Assembly: GCF_013523125.1 (NCBI RefSeq)
Contig: NZ_JAAMQJ010000005.1
Location: 62,001-126,000, forward strand
Direction of reading: 5' to 3'
DNA: 64,000 bases
Origin: Pseudomonas entomophila
Lineage (GTDB): Bacteria > Pseudomonadota > Gammaproteobacteria > Pseudomonadales > Pseudomonadaceae
Shown here: positions 56,561 through 64,000 of the stretch, one piece after another
How the letters are laid out: every line of letters starts with the position of its first letter
Position numbering within the stretch: the first letter of the stretch is position 1
Program-made: the position numbers and the translations under genes
The notes under the pieces: model-generated
Database searches by the model: none
What the model was told of the DNA's origin: nothing
Seen by the model: the letters and a program-made list of their open reading frames with translations, nothing else

Positions 56561-56600
56561 TGTTACCCGTTTCGCCGCGTGCGCTCGCACGGCGGTAACA
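56561..56600. promoter_or_regulatory. Inverted half-sites upstream of crcY (candidate CbrB site)
   Basis: TGTTAC at 56561-56566 and GTAACA at 56595-56600 form an inverted pair with a 28-base, hairpin-prone spacer, about 85-120 bases upstream of the -24 element, where enhancer-binding proteins normally sit. CbrB sites described for crcZ have similar TGTTAC/GTAACA half-sites; the spacing here should be compared. Confidence 0.55.
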
Positions 56601-56601
56601 C

Positions 56602-57522
56602 TCAACTGCCAGCGCCGGTGACAGACACGCCTTGCCGCGCCCGTGCCACCCGCGAACCATTGGCACGCGCCAGTACGTCGCTGATGCGCTGACCCGCCGC
56701 GACCAACCGGTCCAGGTCGATACCGGTATCGATGCCCAGCCCTTGCAGCAGATACACCAGGTCCTCGGTCGACACATTGCCCGTGGCGCCGCGGGCGTAG
56801 GGGCAGCCGCCCAGCCCGGCAACCGACGCGTCGAAGACCGTGATGCCTTCCAGCAGGCTGGCATAGACATTGGCCATGGCCTGCCCGTAGGTGTCGTGGA
56901 AGTGTCCGGCCAACGCTTCCCGGGGCACGGCCCCCGCCACCTGGTCGAACAGCCGGCGCGTGACGCCTGGCGTACCGACGCCGAGGGTGTCGCCCAACGA
57001 CACCTCATGACAGCCCATCTGGTACAGCGCCCGTGCCACCGGCACCACCTGCTCAGGGTTGACCGTGCCTTCGTAGGGGCAACCCAGCACGCAGGATACA
57101 TAGCCACGTACGCGTACGTGGTGAGCCGTGGCAGCGGCCAGGATCGGTTCGAAGCGCGCCAGGCTGTCGCTGATCGAACAATTGATGTTGCGTTGCGAAA
57201 AGGTCTCCGAGGCGGCGGCGAACACGGCCACTTCCTCGACCCCTGCCGCCAGGGCGTCCTCGAACCCGCGCAGGTTGGGTGCCAGGGCGGCGTAGGTGAC
57301 CCCCGGCAGGCGCGTCATGCCAGCGAACACCTCGGCCGAGCCTGTCATCTGCGGCACCCACTTGGGCGACACGAAACTGCCGACCTCGATGTAGCGCAGG
57401 CCGGCCGCGCCGAGGTCGTCGACCAGGCGGATCTTGTCGGCCACCGCGATGGGGCGCGCTTCGTTCTGCAGGCCGTCGCGTGGGCCGACTTCGACCACAC
57501 GGACATGCGTCGGCAAGGACAT
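56602..57522 (-). CDS. mvaB: Hydroxymethylglutaryl-CoA lyase
   Basis: 306 residues from the ATG at 57522. It cleaves HMG-CoA to acetoacetate and acetyl-CoA, the last step of leucine/isovalerate breakdown. Visible are EVGPRDGLQNE (catalytic Arg and Asp), GYVSCVLGCPYEGTV, SLGDTLGVGTP, and the signature VAGLGGCPYARGATGNV with the active Cys. It follows a MerR gene by 19 bases on the same strand and is probably induced with it. Its stop lies two bases from a candidate CbrB half-site. Confidence 0.95.
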   Translation of the reverse strand: MSLPTHVRVVEVGPRDGLQNEARPIAVADKIRLVDDLGAAGLRYIEVGSFVSPKWVPQMTGSAEVFAGMTRLPGVTYAALAPNLRGFEDALAAGVEEVAVFAAASETFSQRNINCSISDSLARFEPILAAATAHHVRVRGYVSCVLGCPYEGTVNPEQVVPVARALYQMGCHEVSLGDTLGVGTPGVTRRLFDQVAGAVPREALAGHFHDTYGQAMANVYASLLEGITVFDASVAGLGGCPYARGATGNVSTEDLVYLLQGLGIDTGIDLDRLVAAGQRISDVLARANGSRVARARQGVSVTGAGS

Positions 57523-57541
57523 GGCAGGTCTCCTGTTCAGT

Positions 57542-57940
57542 TCATGGGGTATTGGCGTGGGCGAGGGTGGTGGCCAGCGCCTGCTCGCAGCGCTCCTGGG
57601 CCACGTCCAGTTCGATCTGCATCTGCTGGATGTCGAGCATCTGCTGCTCGAGCTGCCCACGGCGTTCGTCGATCTTGGCCAGCATGCTCTCGAGCTGCTT
57701 GCGGTTGCCGCTGCTGGGGTCGTACAGGGCGATCAGCTCGCGGCATTCGGCGATCGAGAAGCCGATGCGCTTGCCGCGCAGGATCAGCTTCAGGGTGACC
57801 TTGTCGCGGGGCGAATAGATGCGCTCCTGGCCTCGACGCGTGGGGCTGAGCAGGCCTTGTTCTTCATAGAAGCGGATGGCGCGGGTGGTGATGTCCAGTT
57901 CGCGCGACAGGTCGGAAATGCTGTAGGTCTGATCGCTCAT
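57542..57940 (-). CDS. MerR-family regulator, LiuR-like
   Basis: 132 residues. The N-terminal MerR helix-turn-helix is YSISDLSRELDITTRAIRFY with the wing EEQGLLSPTRRGQERIY. A long coiled-coil dimerisation helix follows (KIDERRGQLEQQMLDIQQMQ). There is no metal-binding Cys pattern, so an organic effector such as an acyl-CoA is likely, as in LiuR, the regulator of leucine/isovalerate use. First gene of the operon with mvaB. A perfect palindrome lies 34 bases upstream of its start. Confidence 0.88.
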   Translation of the reverse strand: MSDQTYSISDLSRELDITTRAIRFYEEQGLLSPTRRGQERIYSPRDKVTLKLILRGKRIGFSIAECRELIALYDPSSGNRKQLESMLAKIDERRGQLEQQMLDIQQMQIELDVAQERCEQALATTLAHANTP

Positions 57941-57973
57941 GGGTAAGCTCGCCAGGAAGGTCCGCTACGCTAG

Positions 57974-58003
57974 CGTCATGTTGACGTGCACGTCAACATG
58001 ACG
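57974..58003. promoter_or_regulatory. Perfect 30-bp palindrome, operator of the MerR-mvaB operon
   Basis: Fifteen bases (CGTCATGTTGACGTG) are followed directly by their exact reverse complement. The core TTGACGTGCACGTCAA matches LiuR-type boxes (TTGACGT/ACGTCAA). It lies 34 bases before the regulator start and 20 after the acuI stop. MerR proteins bind such sites between -35 and -10, so autoregulation is expected. Confidence 0.85.
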
Positions 58004-58022
58004 GGGTGCGGCAGCGTGTCGT

Positions 58023-59006
58023 TCAGCGGTTCACGTCCACGACGAGGCGGCCACGGACCTGGCCCGCCAGCAACGCAGGTGCTCGATCCAGCGCCTCGTT
58101 CAGGCCGATCGACTGGGTGATCAGGTCCAGTTGCTGGCGATTGAGCACCTCATCCAATCGCTGCCATGCCTCGACCCGCCGCGCATAGGGCTGGGTCACG
58201 CTGTTGATGCCCAGCAGGCTGACACCACGAAGGATGAACGGCGCCACCGAGGATGGGAAATCCATGCCCTGGGCCAACCCGCAGGCCGCCACCAGCCCTT
58301 CGGACCGAGTCCCGGCGCAGACGTTGGCCAGGGTATGGCTGCCCACCGAATCGATGGCCGCCGCCCAGCGCTCCTTGCCGAGCGGTTTACCCGGCTCCGA
58401 CAGTTCACTGCGCGCCAGCACCTCGGTGGCACCGAGGGTGCGCAGGTAATCAGCTTCTTCGGCTCGACCCGTGGCCGCAATGACCTGATAGCCTGCCTGG
58501 GCGAGCAGGCTCACGGCGAAACTGCCGACCCCGCCACTGGCGCCGGTGACCAGCACCGGCCCCTGATCGGGCGTGAGTCCATGACGCTCCAGCGCCATCA
58601 GGCACAGCATCGCGGTGTACCCGGCCGTGCCGACCGCCATGCACTGACGCGCGTCCAGCCCGGCGGGCATCGGCACCAGCCAGTCGCCGTCGAGCCGTGC
58701 CCGCTGGGCCAGGCCGCCCCAATGGCGCTCGCCTACACCCCAGCCGTTGAGCACGACCCGGTCGCCGACCTGCCAGTCAGGGTGGCCGCTGTGCTCGACC
58801 GTGCCGGCCAGGTCGATGCCCGGCACCATCGGGAATTGCCGCACCACCGGGCTCTGGCCGGTGATCGCCAGCGCATCCTTGTAGTTGAGGGTGCTGTAGG
58901 TCACGCGCACGGTGACCGTGCCGAGGGGGAGCTGGTCATCGTCGAGGTCGGTGACCTGTGCGTGCTGCCCCTGCGCGGCCTGGTCGATCAGGATTGCCTT
59001 GAACAT
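58023..59006 (-). CDS. acuI: Acrylyl-CoA reductase (NADPH), AcuI/YhdH family
   Basis: 327 residues from the ATG at 59006. It is a zinc-free medium-chain reductase: LNYKDALAITGQSPVVR near the N-terminus, FPMVPGIDLAGTVEHSG, and the cofactor loop VTGASGGVGSFAVSLLAQAG. The end LVVDVNR is family-typical. AcuI reduces toxic acrylyl-CoA to propionyl-CoA. Placement upstream of the LiuR-like gene on the same strand, separated by the palindrome, suggests a separate unit that may read through. Confidence 0.92.
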   Translation of the reverse strand: MFKAILIDQAAQGQHAQVTDLDDDQLPLGTVTVRVTYSTLNYKDALAITGQSPVVRQFPMVPGIDLAGTVEHSGHPDWQVGDRVVLNGWGVGERHWGGLAQRARLDGDWLVPMPAGLDARQCMAVGTAGYTAMLCLMALERHGLTPDQGPVLVTGASGGVGSFAVSLLAQAGYQVIAATGRAEEADYLRTLGATEVLARSELSEPGKPLGKERWAAAIDSVGSHTLANVCAGTRSEGLVAACGLAQGMDFPSSVAPFILRGVSLLGINSVTQPYARRVEAWQRLDEVLNRQQLDLITQSIGLNEALDRAPALLAGQVRGRLVVDVNR

Positions 59007-59158
59007 CTGTCTCTCCTCTGTAAGCAGGAATGGCCTGGTCAGCGGTCCATGATGCCGTGGAAATGAAGCCGACGACTGCACTTTTTCAGGCTTCGCGGTT
59101 CTATGCATGGCCAGGTCGCGCCGATCCCCGGCGCGCCGCCGACTGTCGATCCTGTCTC

Positions 59159-59890
59159 ATGGCTGTTCGTTCGTCCAACCGTATCCGCACGCTGCTGCTG
59201 GCCAGCCTGTGTCTGTGCCTTGTCGCGTGCAGCCATCGGCCAGGCCGTGGCCTCGCCGCGCAACTGAGCGAAGGCACCCCCCGCGAGTTCTTCCAGACCA
59301 GCGTCGATCGCTTGGCCACCCTGGCGATGCGTGACAACCTGCGCAGCCTGTATCGGCTGATGAACAAGCTGTACCTGCGCAACCCCGAGCAGTGGAAACG
59401 CTCCGGCTACGTCGATGCCGCGACCGCCGAGCGGCAGATCCGCGTGGCCATCGAGCAACGCCAGCCGTTGCCGCAACTGGGCCAGCGGCGCGACCTGGCG
59501 GCCTTGAGCTACGCGCTGGATCCCGACTTTCGCGGCGACCGGGTCGGGGCCTTCATCTATGCCATCGGCAGCATGCTGGTCACCGCCCATGGGGGACGCA
59601 CCGAGTTCTTCGTGACCGACGCCATCGACCCGCTGTTCGTCAGCAACGCGGCGCGCAACATCGAGAAGGCCACCTGGATGCTCAGCCAGCGGCAGGATGC
59701 CGATGGCGTGCTGCTGCTGTTCTCCAACGAGATCTCGGAGGAGGGCAGCAACCTGAGTTTTGCCGTGGGCTTCGGCAAGATCGTCGCGCGCCTGGACCTG
59801 CTGGCCGAGCTGCTCGACGAACGCTACCGGCGCATTGGCCTGAACTACGCCCAGAGCCTGCTGTTCATGAACTTCTTGCCGGTGCAGTGA
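59159..59890 (+). CDS. Hypothetical lipoprotein (243 residues)
   Basis: The start at 59159 gives a lipoprotein signal (TLLLASLCLCLVACSH) with lipobox LVAC and acylated Cys at residue 24. Ser after Cys predicts the outer membrane. The mature part is largely helical (REFFQTSVDRLATLAMRDNL, YRLMNKLYLRNPEQWKRSGY). A conserved-looking centre FIYAIGSMLVTAHGG follows. I do not recognise the family. The gene converges, three bases apart, with the hydrolase lipoprotein gene. Confidence 0.75.
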   Translation: MAVRSSNRIRTLLLASLCLCLVACSHRPGRGLAAQLSEGTPREFFQTSVDRLATLAMRDNLRSLYRLMNKLYLRNPEQWKRSGYVDAATAERQIRVAIEQRQPLPQLGQRRDLAALSYALDPDFRGDRVGAFIYAIGSMLVTAHGGRTEFFVTDAIDPLFVSNAARNIEKATWMLSQRQDADGVLLLFSNEISEEGSNLSFAVGFGKIVARLDLLAELLDERYRRIGLNYAQSLLFMNFLPVQ

Positions 59891-59893
59891 CGC

Positions 59894-60775
59894 TCACAGC
59901 AGCGCGTCGATCGCCTGACGGTACCGCGCGCCGGCGAGGCGCATGCTGTCGATGTGACCGGCGCCGGGCACCAGCAGCAGGGTCTTGGGCTGCGGCGCCG
60001 CGTCGAACAGGGCCTGGCTGAAGCGCGACGGCACGTAGCGGTCGTTCAGGCCATGCACCATCAGCAGGGGCATGCCCAGGTCCGGGATCTTGCCGAGCGA
60101 GTCGAACTTCTGCGACAGCAGCCAGCGCACCGGCAAGCTGGTGTTGGTCACCACCCCGGCAATGTCGCCGAGCGACGTGAAGGTCGATTCCAGGATCAGC
60201 CCATGGGCCGACACCGGGCTGCCAGCCTGGCGCGCCCGCTGTGAAAGGTCAGTGGCCAGGTCCACGGCGATCGCGCCGCCCAGCGAATGGCCGAAGATCA
60301 GTCGCTTGCTGGGGTCCGGTTGCAGCTGGGTGAGGCGCTCCCAGGCAATGCGGGCGTCTTCGTAGACCGTGGATTCGGAGGGCAGGTCGCCACGGCTCTG
60401 CCCGAACCCGCGATAGTCGACGGCCAGCACCGAATAGCCCATGGCGTGCAGCTGCTCGATGCGAAACAGTTGGCCGGTCAGGTTCCAGCGTACGCCGTGC
60501 AGGTAGAGGATCGCGGGTGCATTGGCGCGTTTGGCCGGCCACCACCAGGCATGCAGGCTCTGTTGCTTATCGAAGCTCGGGGCGCGCAGGTCGAGTTCCT
60601 GCACGCCGGCCGGCAGGCCGTGGAACCAGCTCGCCTGGCCCGGCTCGATGCGAAACACCAGTTCGCGTTCCTTGTGTTGCAACACGCTGCAGCCGGCGGG
60701 CAATGCCACGGCCAGCGTCAGCGCCAGGAGAGCGAACAGCCAGCGGCGCCTGGTGGTGGGAAACGCGTTGGGCAT
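59894..60775 (-). CDS. Alpha/beta-hydrolase lipoprotein
   Basis: 293 residues with a signal ending ALPAGCS (lipobox Cys at residue 29). The hydrolase core is complete: AILYLHGVRWNL (oxyanion), DYRGFGQSRGDLPSE, nucleophile Ser in IFGHSLGGAIAV, acid in MVHGLNDRYVPSRF, and His in VPGAGHIDS. It is likely membrane-anchored in the periplasm and acts on esters or thioesters of unknown identity. It resembles YfhR/BEM46-type hydrolases. Confidence 0.88.
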   Translation of the reverse strand: MPNAFPTTRRRWLFALLALTLAVALPAGCSVLQHKERELVFRIEPGQASWFHGLPAGVQELDLRAPSFDKQQSLHAWWWPAKRANAPAILYLHGVRWNLTGQLFRIEQLHAMGYSVLAVDYRGFGQSRGDLPSESTVYEDARIAWERLTQLQPDPSKRLIFGHSLGGAIAVDLATDLSQRARQAGSPVSAHGLILESTFTSLGDIAGVVTNTSLPVRWLLSQKFDSLGKIPDLGMPLLMVHGLNDRYVPSRFSQALFDAAPQPKTLLLVPGAGHIDSMRLAGARYRQAIDALL

Positions 60776-60942
60776 CGTAGGCTCCAGTGCAAGGGAAGAA
60801 TGCCCTGTTTAACAGATCGATCCGGTCAGGGGCAGGCCAGCGGTCGTATGATCGCCACGCGAGGGTTGCAGCATGTGTCGTCTCGGACGCAGTGGATGCC
60901 CCCCGGCCTGAGCAGCAGGCGGGGAGCCGGAGCCGGTTCGCC

Positions 60943-61860
60943 TCAGTCCAAGGTGGCCAGCCATGTCTGGATCTGCTCGAGCGTTGCCGTCGCGCCTCCG
61001 CAGACCACCACCATGGGGTTGCGATAGGCCGAGAGGGCGTCGGGCGTATACGCCAGTGCCAGTGCAGCGCCACAGGCGGGCTCGACCAGCAAGCGGTGGT
61101 CGAGCAGAAAGCGTTCGCAGGCCAGCAGCGCTGCACGATCGCTGACCAGGTGGCTGAGCACGGGGTGCGTCTGCGCGCAAGCCAGCGCCTGGGCGGCGAC
61201 CTGCTTGGCGCCGAGCGTGGTGGCCAGCGACTCGATGCGTTCCAGTTCGATCAGTTCACCTGCTTCCAAGGCCCGGTGCAACGAGGCGGCGCCTTCGGTC
61301 TCCACCGCCAGCACCGGCACATCGTGCCAGCCATGGCGCCGCAGGCCTTCGACGACGCCGCTGAGCAGCCCGCCGCCGCCGACCGAGAGGATGATCACGT
61401 CGGGCTTGTAGGCTGCCTGGACCAGTTCGTCCACCAGGCTGGCATGACCTTCCCAGAGTAGCGGATCATCGAACGGGTGGATGAAGGCATCGTCCGGCCC
61501 GACCAGGGTCAGGGCCAGTTCGTTGGCCTCCTGCCAGGAGCTGCCCTGCACGATGACCTTGGCGCCTTCCATCGCCAACAGTGCCTTGGCACGCTCGCTG
61601 GTGGTCTGTGGCACCACCACGGTCACGGCGGCGCCCAGATGACGGCCCGCGTAGGCCACGGCCAGCCCGGCATTGCCGCCGGAGGACGAGACGAAATGCC
61701 GGGCGCCACGGGCGAAATGGACCTCGCAGGCATGGCCGACACCTCGCAGCTTGAACGAGCCGCAGGGTTGCAGGGCTTCGAGCTTGAGCGACAGCGGTCG
61801 GCCACAGGCCAGCGACAGGGGGCGTGATTCGATCAGGGGGGTGGCGATGTGCAAGGTCAC
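60943..61860 (-). CDS. PLP-dependent serine/threonine dehydratase-like enzyme
   Basis: 305 residues from the GTG at 61860, which overlaps the regulator stop (GTGA) and has GGAG six bases upstream. Fold-type II PLP enzyme: the Schiff-base Lys is residue 37 in GSFKLRG, SSSGGNAGLAVAY binds the substrate carboxylate, and SVGGGGLLSG the cofactor phosphate. The pattern is close to the mammalian-type L-serine dehydratase without regulatory ACT domain. It converts hydroxy-amino acids to keto acids and ammonia. Its regulator suggests a narrow, inducible substrate. Confidence 0.88.
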   Translation of the reverse strand: MTLHIATPLIESRPLSLACGRPLSLKLEALQPCGSFKLRGVGHACEVHFARGARHFVSSSGGNAGLAVAYAGRHLGAAVTVVVPQTTSERAKALLAMEGAKVIVQGSSWQEANELALTLVGPDDAFIHPFDDPLLWEGHASLVDELVQAAYKPDVIILSVGGGGLLSGVVEGLRRHGWHDVPVLAVETEGAASLHRALEAGELIELERIESLATTLGAKQVAAQALACAQTHPVLSHLVSDRAALLACERFLLDHRLLVEPACGAALALAYTPDALSAYRNPMVVVCGGATATLEQIQTWLATLD

Positions 61861-62591
61861 GGTTGGCTCCGTTCGGGGTGCGCGCGGGCGAGGTCGTCCG
61901 CTTCGCCGCGCAATTGATCCAGATAGTTGTAGACGGTGAAACGGGTGACGCCCAAGGCCGCCGCAGCCTTTTCCACCCCGCCCTTGACGATGAACAGGCC
62001 GCGCGCCTGCATCAGGCGCACGGCATCGACCTTGGCGGCCTTGTCCATCTTGCCGCGACCCGAACGCCGCAGGGCCGCGTCGATGATCTCGCTCATCAGC
62101 ACGGCCATGTCGGCCGGAGGCTGAGCGGCCAGGGTGGCGTCCTGGACCACGGCAGGCTGAGCGCCCAGGGGGTGCAGGCCTTGCAGCAGGTCCAGCGCGG
62201 CGTCCAGGCCCGTCACGTCGGTGTTGACGCACAGGCTGGCAAAGGGCACGCCGTCATGATCGCGGAACAGGGCCGTGGCACTGCGCAGCGAGCGGCCCTT
62301 GAGGTGGGTAGGGTAGTCGGGGATGACCACAGGATCACTGCCCGCTTGCTGTCCAGACGCGCGCATCAACGCCTTGAACCCCAGGTCCTGCTCGGGTGCG
62401 GCCAGGATCGGGCTGCCCACGGTTCGACCCGAGAGATGACCGTTGGCGATGGCCACCACGGACTGTTCGGGTATACGCAGGTCGTGAAGGATCAGCTCGA
62501 CATTGCGCGGCAGCACGCTGGCCAGGGCCTGCAGGGCGGCTTTCAAGGTCGTGAAGACGAGGTGGCGGTCGGACTCGGCGGCAGGGGACAT
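61857..62591 (-). CDS. YheO/DauR-type PAS-HTH transcriptional regulator
   Basis: 244 residues. The N-terminal YheO-like PAS domain includes ELILHDLRIPEQSVVAIANG, GRTVGSPI and GRSLRSATALFRDHDGVPFA. The C-terminal helix-turn-helix is VKGGVEKAAAALGVTRFTVY followed by NYLDQLR. DauR of P. aeruginosa, the known member, represses D-arginine catabolism. Here the regulator is the first gene and translationally coupled to a PLP dehydratase, so it probably senses that enzyme's amino-acid substrate. Repeats upstream suggest autoregulation. Confidence 0.87.
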   Translation of the reverse strand: MSPAAESDRHLVFTTLKAALQALASVLPRNVELILHDLRIPEQSVVAIANGHLSGRTVGSPILAAPEQDLGFKALMRASGQQAGSDPVVIPDYPTHLKGRSLRSATALFRDHDGVPFASLCVNTDVTGLDAALDLLQGLHPLGAQPAVVQDATLAAQPPADMAVLMSEIIDAALRRSGRGKMDKAAKVDAVRLMQARGLFIVKGGVEKAAAALGVTRFTVYNYLDQLRGEADDLARAHPERSQP

Positions 62592-62593
62592 GG

Positions 62594-62632
62594 GTTGAAC
62601 ACTGTGTTGAATTGCAACATGGTGTTGAATTG
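62594..62632. promoter_or_regulatory. Direct repeats upstream of the YheO-type regulator
   Basis: GTGTTGAATTG occurs exactly twice (62604-62614 and 62622-62632, 18 bases apart), with a third partial GTTGAAC at 62594. They lie immediately before the regulator start on its upstream side and fit an operator with helically phased half-sites. Confidence 0.6.
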
Positions 62633-62801
62633 AGGGGTGGGCGTCAAGCAGGAAGAGGCCACAGCGTTGCCTGGGCTGGTGTCATGGTGGGTCATTCAGC
62701 GCTGAAGGCGAGTGCAGCCTGTCAGAAGGGGAAAGATTGCTCGGTGCCTGTGGCAGAGGTCGTTTCGCTGTACCTCACGCGCCAACGTGTGGGGTGATGT
62801 G

Positions 62802-62856
62802 TGGGCCCCTGCGGACCCAATCGCGGCCGGTCCGGCTTCCCGGCAGGGGCCGCTCC
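62802..62856. repeat. REP-like unit
   Basis: GGGCCCCTGCGGACCCAATC and GCGGCCGGTCCGGCTTCCC, then GGCAGGGGCCGCTCC, match the copies at 30.52-30.57 and 54.17-54.22 kb. An opposing half (GCGGCCCCCGTGCCTCGATT) begins at 62907. Confidence 0.8.
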
Positions 62857-62925
62857 ACGTTGGCCTGCGGCGCTGATCATTCAGGTCGACGCGATCCCCC
62901 TGTGAGCGGCCCCCGTGCCTCGATT

Positions 62926-63190
62926 GGGCCCGCAGGGCCAGGCCTTTCAACGTCTTTGGAAAAAGCTCCAGGATGGGATCGTTTGTTGCACCCATCGATT
63001 CAACGACATGATACAGGCACGCGCAGCCCTCTGTGTGGGAGCGGGCTTGCCCGCGATGGCGTCCGGTCCATCGCCGCCTTCATCGCGGGCAAGCCCGCTC
63101 CCACACAGAGGGTGAACCGCTCTGCCAGATCAGCAATGCGGTTCACATCGTGTTAGGCAAAGACGTTGAAAGGCCTGGCCCGCAGGGCCC
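62926..63190. repeat. Palindromic composite element with 32-base terminal inverted repeats
   Basis: The left end (62926-62957) and right end (63159-63190) are inverted copies of 32 bases with only three central differences, sharing AGGCCTTTCAACGTCTTT. The 201 bases between them hold a perfect REPIN and no reading frame worth calling. A truncated relative lies at 53978. The structure resembles a MITE or a REPIN captured between terminal repeats. Confidence 0.8.
63030..63111. repeat. REPIN with perfect 30-base arms
   Basis: Arms at 63030-63059 and 63082-63111 are exact reverse complements and contain GGGAGCGGGCTTGCCCGCGA, the typical P. putida REP. The 22-base loop differs from that of the copy at 54.1 kb. 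Such paired REPs are mobilised by RAYT transposases elsewhere in the genome. Confidence 0.93.
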
Positions 63191-63261
63191 ATCAAATCAG
63201 CCACTCCATGTGTCCGGCCAGCATGCCTGAACCGCCCGGACAGGAGGCAGCTGCGCTGCCT

Positions 63262-64000
63262 TCAGCCAACCAACGGCGGCGTACGAGGCGGCACGCGACG
63301 GCGCTGGCCGGTCGCTTCGAACGCCGCTCCGTAACGCAGCAGCGCCGAGTCATCGTAGGCACGGCCTGCCAGGGTCAACCCCACCGGCATGCCGATGTCG
63401 GCCATCACCCCCATCGGCACGGTGACGGTCGGTACCCCCAGGTGCCGGATCGCCAGGTTGCCATTGGCCACCCACACGCCGTTGCTCCAGGCGATGTCGG
63501 CGCTGGCCGGGTTGACGTCGGCGTCCGCCGGGCCGACGTCGGCCACGGTGGGGAAGATCACCGCGTCGAGCCCGTGCGCGTCCATCCAGTCTTCCAGGTC
63601 CAGCTTGCGCGTGCGCTCCAGGCCACGCAGGCCGTCCGGCACACTGGCGATCTCGTCCCAGCGCTTGAGCCCGCGCTTGGCCATGTTCACGTACTCGTCC
63701 ATCCCGGCGGCCAGGTCATCCTCGCGGTTGGGCAGGGTGCCGGGGTCGTGCGGGAAGATCTTCGGCCCGTCGACGTCTGCCAGACGGTTCAGCCGCGGGT
63801 CGTCATTGGCGCGCAGGAAGTCGTCGAAGGCCCAGCCCGACAGTTCCCACAGCTCGTCGTGCAGGAATTCGGGCGAGACGATGCCACGGGTGAACACGGT
63901 CGGAGCGCCCGGACGATCGCCCTCGCAGTTGGACACCAGCGGGAAGTCCACCTCGACGACCTGGGCGCCGGCGGCCTCCAGCGCCCGGCGCGCGTCGTGC
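63262..64000 (-). CDS. Amidase-signature family hydrolase, C-terminal part (partial)
   Basis: The frame is open to the window edge; 246 codons are visible before the stop at 63262. The end of an amidase-signature enzyme is recognisable: LDLEDWMDAHGLDAVIFPTV, the late NLAIRHLGVPTVTVPMGVM, and GMPVGLTLAGRAYDDSALLRYGAAFE. The Ser-Ser-Lys catalytic region lies outside the window, so substrate class (acylamide, allophanate or other) cannot be judged. It may begin an operon beyond the edge. Confidence 0.85.
   Translation of the reverse strand, partial: HDARRALEAAGAQVVEVDFPLVSNCEGDRPGAPTVFTRGIVSPEFLHDELWELSGWAFDDFLRANDDPRLNRLADVDGPKIFPHDPGTLPNREDDLAAGMDEYVNMAKRGLKRWDEIASVPDGLRGLERTRKLDLEDWMDAHGLDAVIFPTVADVGPADADVNPASADIAWSNGVWVANGNLAIRHLGVPTVTVPMGVMADIGMPVGLTLAGRAYDDSALLRYGAAFEATGQRRRVPPRTPPLVG

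Overview
The window is high-GC (roughly 64-65 %) chromosomal DNA of a Pseudomonas, most likely of the P. putida group. Three things support this. The gene order lolA-rarA-crcB-serS-cysG followed by the tusDCBE cluster is typical of the genus. The HMG-CoA lyase and MgtC-family genes flank what I read as the CrcY small RNA, its known P. putida location. The intergenic repeats built on GGGAGCGGGCTTGCCCGCGA are the classical putida-type REP/REPIN sequences. All assignments come from reading the sequence; no database search was possible.

Layout. 0-8.3 kb: core genes. The end of lolA, rarA, crcB, serS and cysG run on the plus strand. A bidirectional terminator follows, then on the minus strand a glutathionyl-hydroquinone reductase and a tightly overlapping tusD-tusC-tusB-tusE-ybiB operon for tRNA 2-thiolation, preceded by a 49-codon small gene. 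8.5-13 kb: a patchy, accessory-looking stretch (GAF protein, short unknown proteins, a LysR regulator divergent from an Old Yellow Enzyme, a frameshifted gene remnant, a small Cys-rich exported protein). It ends at a tRNA-Ser(UGA) with its own terminator. 13-24.8 kb: a BI-1 membrane protein, an NCS2 purine permease, three very small genes, a MASE1-type diguanylate cyclase, an SLC13/TrkA-C transporter, an SDR, a CHASE4-PAS-GGDEF-EAL protein and a YebC/PmpR regulator.

24.8-37.5 kb looks like a catabolic/transport block: a polyamine-type ABC importer; a RibB-type protein with a degenerate RibA domain, divergent from a DUF1330 gene; a MocA-like cytidylyltransferase divergent from paoABC (a three-subunit molybdenum/FeS/FAD aldehyde oxidase); and ridA overlapping a TonB-dependent receptor. 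Two similar TGGNATACCAT-type sites, one before the importer and one between ribB and the DUF1330 gene, suggest shared control by a GntR (FCD-type) regulator that is not encoded here.

37.7-56.1 kb: mixed genes, namely a PEBP-like protein, MFS and AEC transporters, an enoyl-CoA hydratase/HIBYL-CoA hydrolase, a delta-60-like fragment, two aldo/keto reductases, a YdjM-TraX pair behind an exact 13-copy heptanucleotide array, UvsE, two more c-di-GMP proteins (four in all), a solitary tyrosine recombinase, a CAP protein and MgtC. 56.1-64 kb: the CrcY sRNA with a sigma-54 promoter, a MerR (LiuR-like)-mvaB operon with a perfect 30-bp palindrome, acuI, two lipoproteins, a PLP dehydratase translationally coupled to a YheO/DauR-type regulator, a repeat-rich intergenic region that looks like a palindromic mobile unit with a REPIN inside it, and the C-terminal part of an amidase that runs off the edge.
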